Source: JABILX01 sp041648305 (GTDB lineage: Bacteria > Patescibacteriota > Gracilibacteria > UBA1369 > LOWO2-01-FULL-3). From it: a DNA stretch of 7,091 nt. Numbering within the stretch: position 1 is the stretch's first letter; each line of letters opens with the position of its first letter. Location: positions 1 through 7,091 of the forward strand of contig JBAZPI010000040.1 of assembly GCA_041648305.1 (NCBI GenBank). Direction: 5' to 3'. Positions 5,570 through 7,091 of this stretch are shown here, one piece after another. The translations under genes and the position numbers were made by a program. The notes under the pieces were generated by a model, which was given only the letters and a program-made list of their open reading frames with translations, searched no databases and was not told where the DNA came from.

Positions 5570-6318
5570 ACAACTTTCTTCATCAGCTCTTCGTCCATAT
5601 CGAAATTACAATAAACCTCAGCGATATCATCATTTTCTTCCAATGCTTCAATCGCCCCGAGAACTTTTCTGGCAGCTTCCTCATTCGTGATTTTCACGGT
5701 CTGTTTCGGGATATACGTTATAGCAGCGCTTTCAATTGCAATACCGGTTCCTTTCAAAGCATCCCCAACTTTTGCCAGCTCAGAAGCATGAGTATGAACT
5801 TCGAGATGGCTACCTTCACGGATAATATTAGACGCTCCGGCATCAATCGCAGCCAATTCAACGTTATCAGCGTCACTCCCACTTTCCAATGGGACCATTA
5901 TCAAACCCTTTCTTTCAAATATCCAAGTAGCGCTCCCCGTTGCCCCCATGCCTCCTCCTCTCCTGGATAAAATTGACTTTATATCAGACGACGTTCGATT
6001 CTTATTATCAGTCAAAGCTTGAATGTACAAAGATGTCCCGGCAGGCCCAAACCCCTCATAAAAGATCTCCTCATATACCGCGGCATCTTTATCTTGCCCG
6101 GAACCTTTTTTAACAGCCCTATCAATATTTGCATTCGGGACATTGTCCGCTTTCGCGCTATCAATTGCCGCGCGCAACCCCGGATTCGTGCCAGGATCAG
6201 CACCGTGTCTGGCATTAATCGCAATTAATTTTGCGTGCTTCGTAAAAATCTTCCCGCGTTTGGCATCAGCGGCTCCTTTTTTATGCTTGATCGAACTCCA
6301 TTTCGAATGTCCGGACAT
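5566..6318 (-). CDS. yebC: YebC/TACO1 family translation or regulatory factor
   Basis: This is a full-length 250-residue YebC protein. The hallmark N-terminus MSGHSKWSSIKHKKGAADAK is followed by RGKIFTKHAK, NPGLRAAIDSAKADNVPNANIDRAVKKGSG (45-74), YEGFGPAG (87-94), TDNKNRTSSDIK (103-114) and RRGGGMGATGSATWIFE (119-135). An acidic C-terminal region includes EALEENDDIAEVYCNFDMDE (224-243). The family was long annotated as transcriptional regulators (PmpR, YebC). Mitochondrial TACO1 and recent bacterial work point to a ribosome-acting role that relieves stalling at proline-rich stretches. The start follows the 75-residue Pro/Thr protein by 11 bases, suggesting one transcript and possible translational coupling. 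No Shine-Dalgarno is seen; an AGGA lies 17 bases upstream, too far. The TAG stop overlaps the stop of the convergent DHH gene. Confidence 0.97.
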   Translation of the reverse strand: MSGHSKWSSIKHKKGAADAKRGKIFTKHAKLIAINARHGADPGTNPGLRAAIDSAKADNVPNANIDRAVKKGSGQDKDAAVYEEIFYEGFGPAGTSLYIQALTDNKNRTSSDIKSILSRRGGGMGATGSATWIFERKGLIMVPLESGSDADNVELAAIDAGASNIIREGSHLEVHTHASELAKVGDALKGTGIAIESAAITYIPKQTVKITNEEAARKVLGAIEALEENDDIAEVYCNFDMDEELMKKVV

Positions 6319-6329
6319 AAAATTATTGA

Positions 6330-6557
6330 TTAAAATCCTGGCGGAGGAGTAGTAGGTGGCTCAACATGAGGTGGAGTTGTTGGAAGGGTAGTAGAGGGAT
6401 CCCCAACAACACTCTCCGAATTTTCCGTCATATTCTCCGGCGTATCCTGTGAAACAAACCACTGCGAAATTGCGAAAACAGCGGCAGCTATCCCAACCAA
6501 AATCGCAAGAATAGTAGCCAAATATTTTTTTGAATAAACTTCATTGAATCCTGCCAT
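6330..6557 (-). CDS. Small membrane-anchored protein with Pro/Thr-rich tail
   Basis: I do not recognise a family. The 75-residue product has a short N-terminus with two lysines (K10, K11), one hydrophobic segment at about 12-35 (LATILAILVGIAAAVFAI), and then a polar, acidic, Pro/Thr-rich tail. The tail contains two PTTPP units (59-63 and 68-72) and ends PPPGF. By the positive-inside rule the tail should lie outside the membrane. There is no lipobox and no obvious signal-peptidase site, so it is best read as a type II-like anchored peptide. The start is the ATG at 6557, 24 bases after the preceding gene's stop; an out-of-frame ATG five bases upstream opens only a 24-codon ORF. No Shine-Dalgarno is visible. 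Its position between an unknown protein and yebC, with tight spacing, supports it as a real gene. The stop is TAA. Confidence 0.7.
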   Translation of the reverse strand: MAGFNEVYSKKYLATILAILVGIAAAVFAISQWFVSQDTPENMTENSESVVGDPSTTLPTTPPHVEPPTTPPPGF

Positions 6558-6581
6558 AGCATTTGTGAGTTATTTTTTTAT

Positions 6582-7091
6582 TTAAAATGCAGTTGTTTGC
6601 CCGTCGCGATAATCCAAAATCACATCTCCTGCCCGCTCATATTTCAAAGTGATATCGACACTTGGGCTGTAATAATAATCAATGGGTCCGGTTCCAACAC
6701 CAATTGAATCAGTCTCGATGATATATTCATCGGAAATCAAACCGAAAGTCGTCTGCCCAGCTCCTTCCAAAAGAATATTTTCAAAAATCTGGCTCTTTAA
6801 TGCGGAAGACCCACCAATGCCGGATCCATCGCCACCGGCCTCGTCGGCTGCCCCGCCCGCCCCCTCTTTGTACTCAAAAGTTTTCAACATTGTGTCCAAA
6901 AACTTCCTGTTCTGATAAGCCATAACGCCGGATCCGTTCTGCGTATAAACAGCCAAAACCCTACCCGCACTAGCTCCGGAGCTAATGTATATATACCAAT
7001 CTTTTATGTATTCATCCTCGTAGGAAATTTGCAAAGTATCAAAATCTCCAAGCTTGAATTCGGAAACTTCGCCGGTGCCAAAAACCATTTT
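6582..7091 (-). CDS. C-terminal part of an unknown two-part protein, cut by the window edge
   Basis: The frame is open to the right edge, with a Lys codon before the first visible Met at 7086-7088, so the true start probably lies outside the window. The visible 169 residues, numbered from that Met, form two parts. The first (about 1-74) mixes beta-type strands and ends NRKFLDTMLKTFEYK, resembling the last helix and strand of a small alpha/beta domain. A Gly/Ala/Asp linker covers about 75-96. The second part (97-168) is rich in Tyr and beta-type segments and ends in DYRDGQTTAF. There are no cysteines and no membrane segment in the visible part. I cannot name a family. It heads the leftward group with the 75-residue anchored protein and yebC, 24 bases before the next start, and may be surface-associated. 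The stop is TAA. Confidence 0.75.
   Translation of the reverse strand, partial: KMVFGTGEVSEFKLGDFDTLQISYEDEYIKDWYIYISSGASAGRVLAVYTQNGSGVMAYQNRKFLDTMLKTFEYKEGAGGAADEAGGDGSGIGGSSALKSQIFENILLEGAGQTTFGLISDEYIIETDSIGVGTGPIDYYYSPSVDITLKYERAGDVILDYRDGQTTAF
6848..6858. repeat. Second copy of the 11-mer found in the Cys-rich gene's linker
   Basis: CTGCCCCGCCC here is identical to 591-601. Both copies lie in Gly/Ala linkers of minus-strand genes in the same orientation, but they are read in different codon phases. The surroundings (6826-6864) are strongly GC-rich compared with the rest of the gene. The low complexity makes coincidence possible. Confidence 0.35.

Noticed and set aside
6376..6410. 8-bp inverted repeat GTTGTTGG / CCAACAAC inside the 75-residue gene
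   Set aside because: It has a 19-base loop and arises from Val-Val-Gly and Pro-Thr-Thr codons. Codon composition explains it well enough.
117..7091. Possible UGA reassignment, since none of the seven stop codons is TGA
   Set aside because: All genes are full length in the standard code with glycine written as GGN throughout. Seven stops are too few to infer a code change.

Overview
The window looks like a piece of a small-genome bacterium of the Candidate Phyla Radiation (Patescibacteria) type. The reasons are an AT-leaning, densely packed layout, a Cys-rich zinc-ribbon protein of a kind I associate with CPR genomes, a DHH phosphoesterase with an extra central segment and a charged tail, short anchored or secreted proteins of unknown family, and no Shine-Dalgarno sequence at any of the six visible starts. 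This placement is inference; no rRNA or other phylogenetic marker is present. All seven stop codons are TAA or TAG, but the genes read cleanly in the standard code.

Layout. Bases 1-116 are non-coding as far as I can tell and hold a 9-bp hairpin. A 579-residue protein with 44 cysteines runs leftward (1856-117). A 90-bp divergent spacer separates it from a rightward group: a single-domain MazG NTP pyrophosphohydrolase (1947-2351), RecJ (2389-4092), and, after a 136-bp spacer with a perfect-consensus sigma70-type promoter, an NrnA-like DHH/DHHA1 phosphoesterase (4229-5569). This last gene meets yebC tail to tail, the two stop codons overlapping within four bases. On the minus strand a tight group reads from the right edge: a truncated two-part protein (7091-6582), a 75-residue membrane-anchored Pro/Thr-tailed protein (6557-6330), and yebC (6318-5566).

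How the genes fit together. MazG, RecJ and the NrnA-like protein all deal with nucleotides or short nucleic acids: cleaning the NTP pool, degrading 5'-ended single-stranded DNA, and probably finishing off very short oligonucleotides. RecJ and the NrnA-like protein are distant members of the same DHH superfamily side by side. YebC is a translation-related factor, now linked to easing ribosome stalling at proline runs, and it lies 11 bases after an ORF that ends in a triple proline.

Most worth a second look: the three-residue cysteine periodicity and half-lost duplicate zinc site in the 579-residue protein; the missing motif-I histidine and duplicated motif-II strand in the NrnA-like protein; the proline-run ORF abutting yebC; and the dyads built around the consensus promoter.
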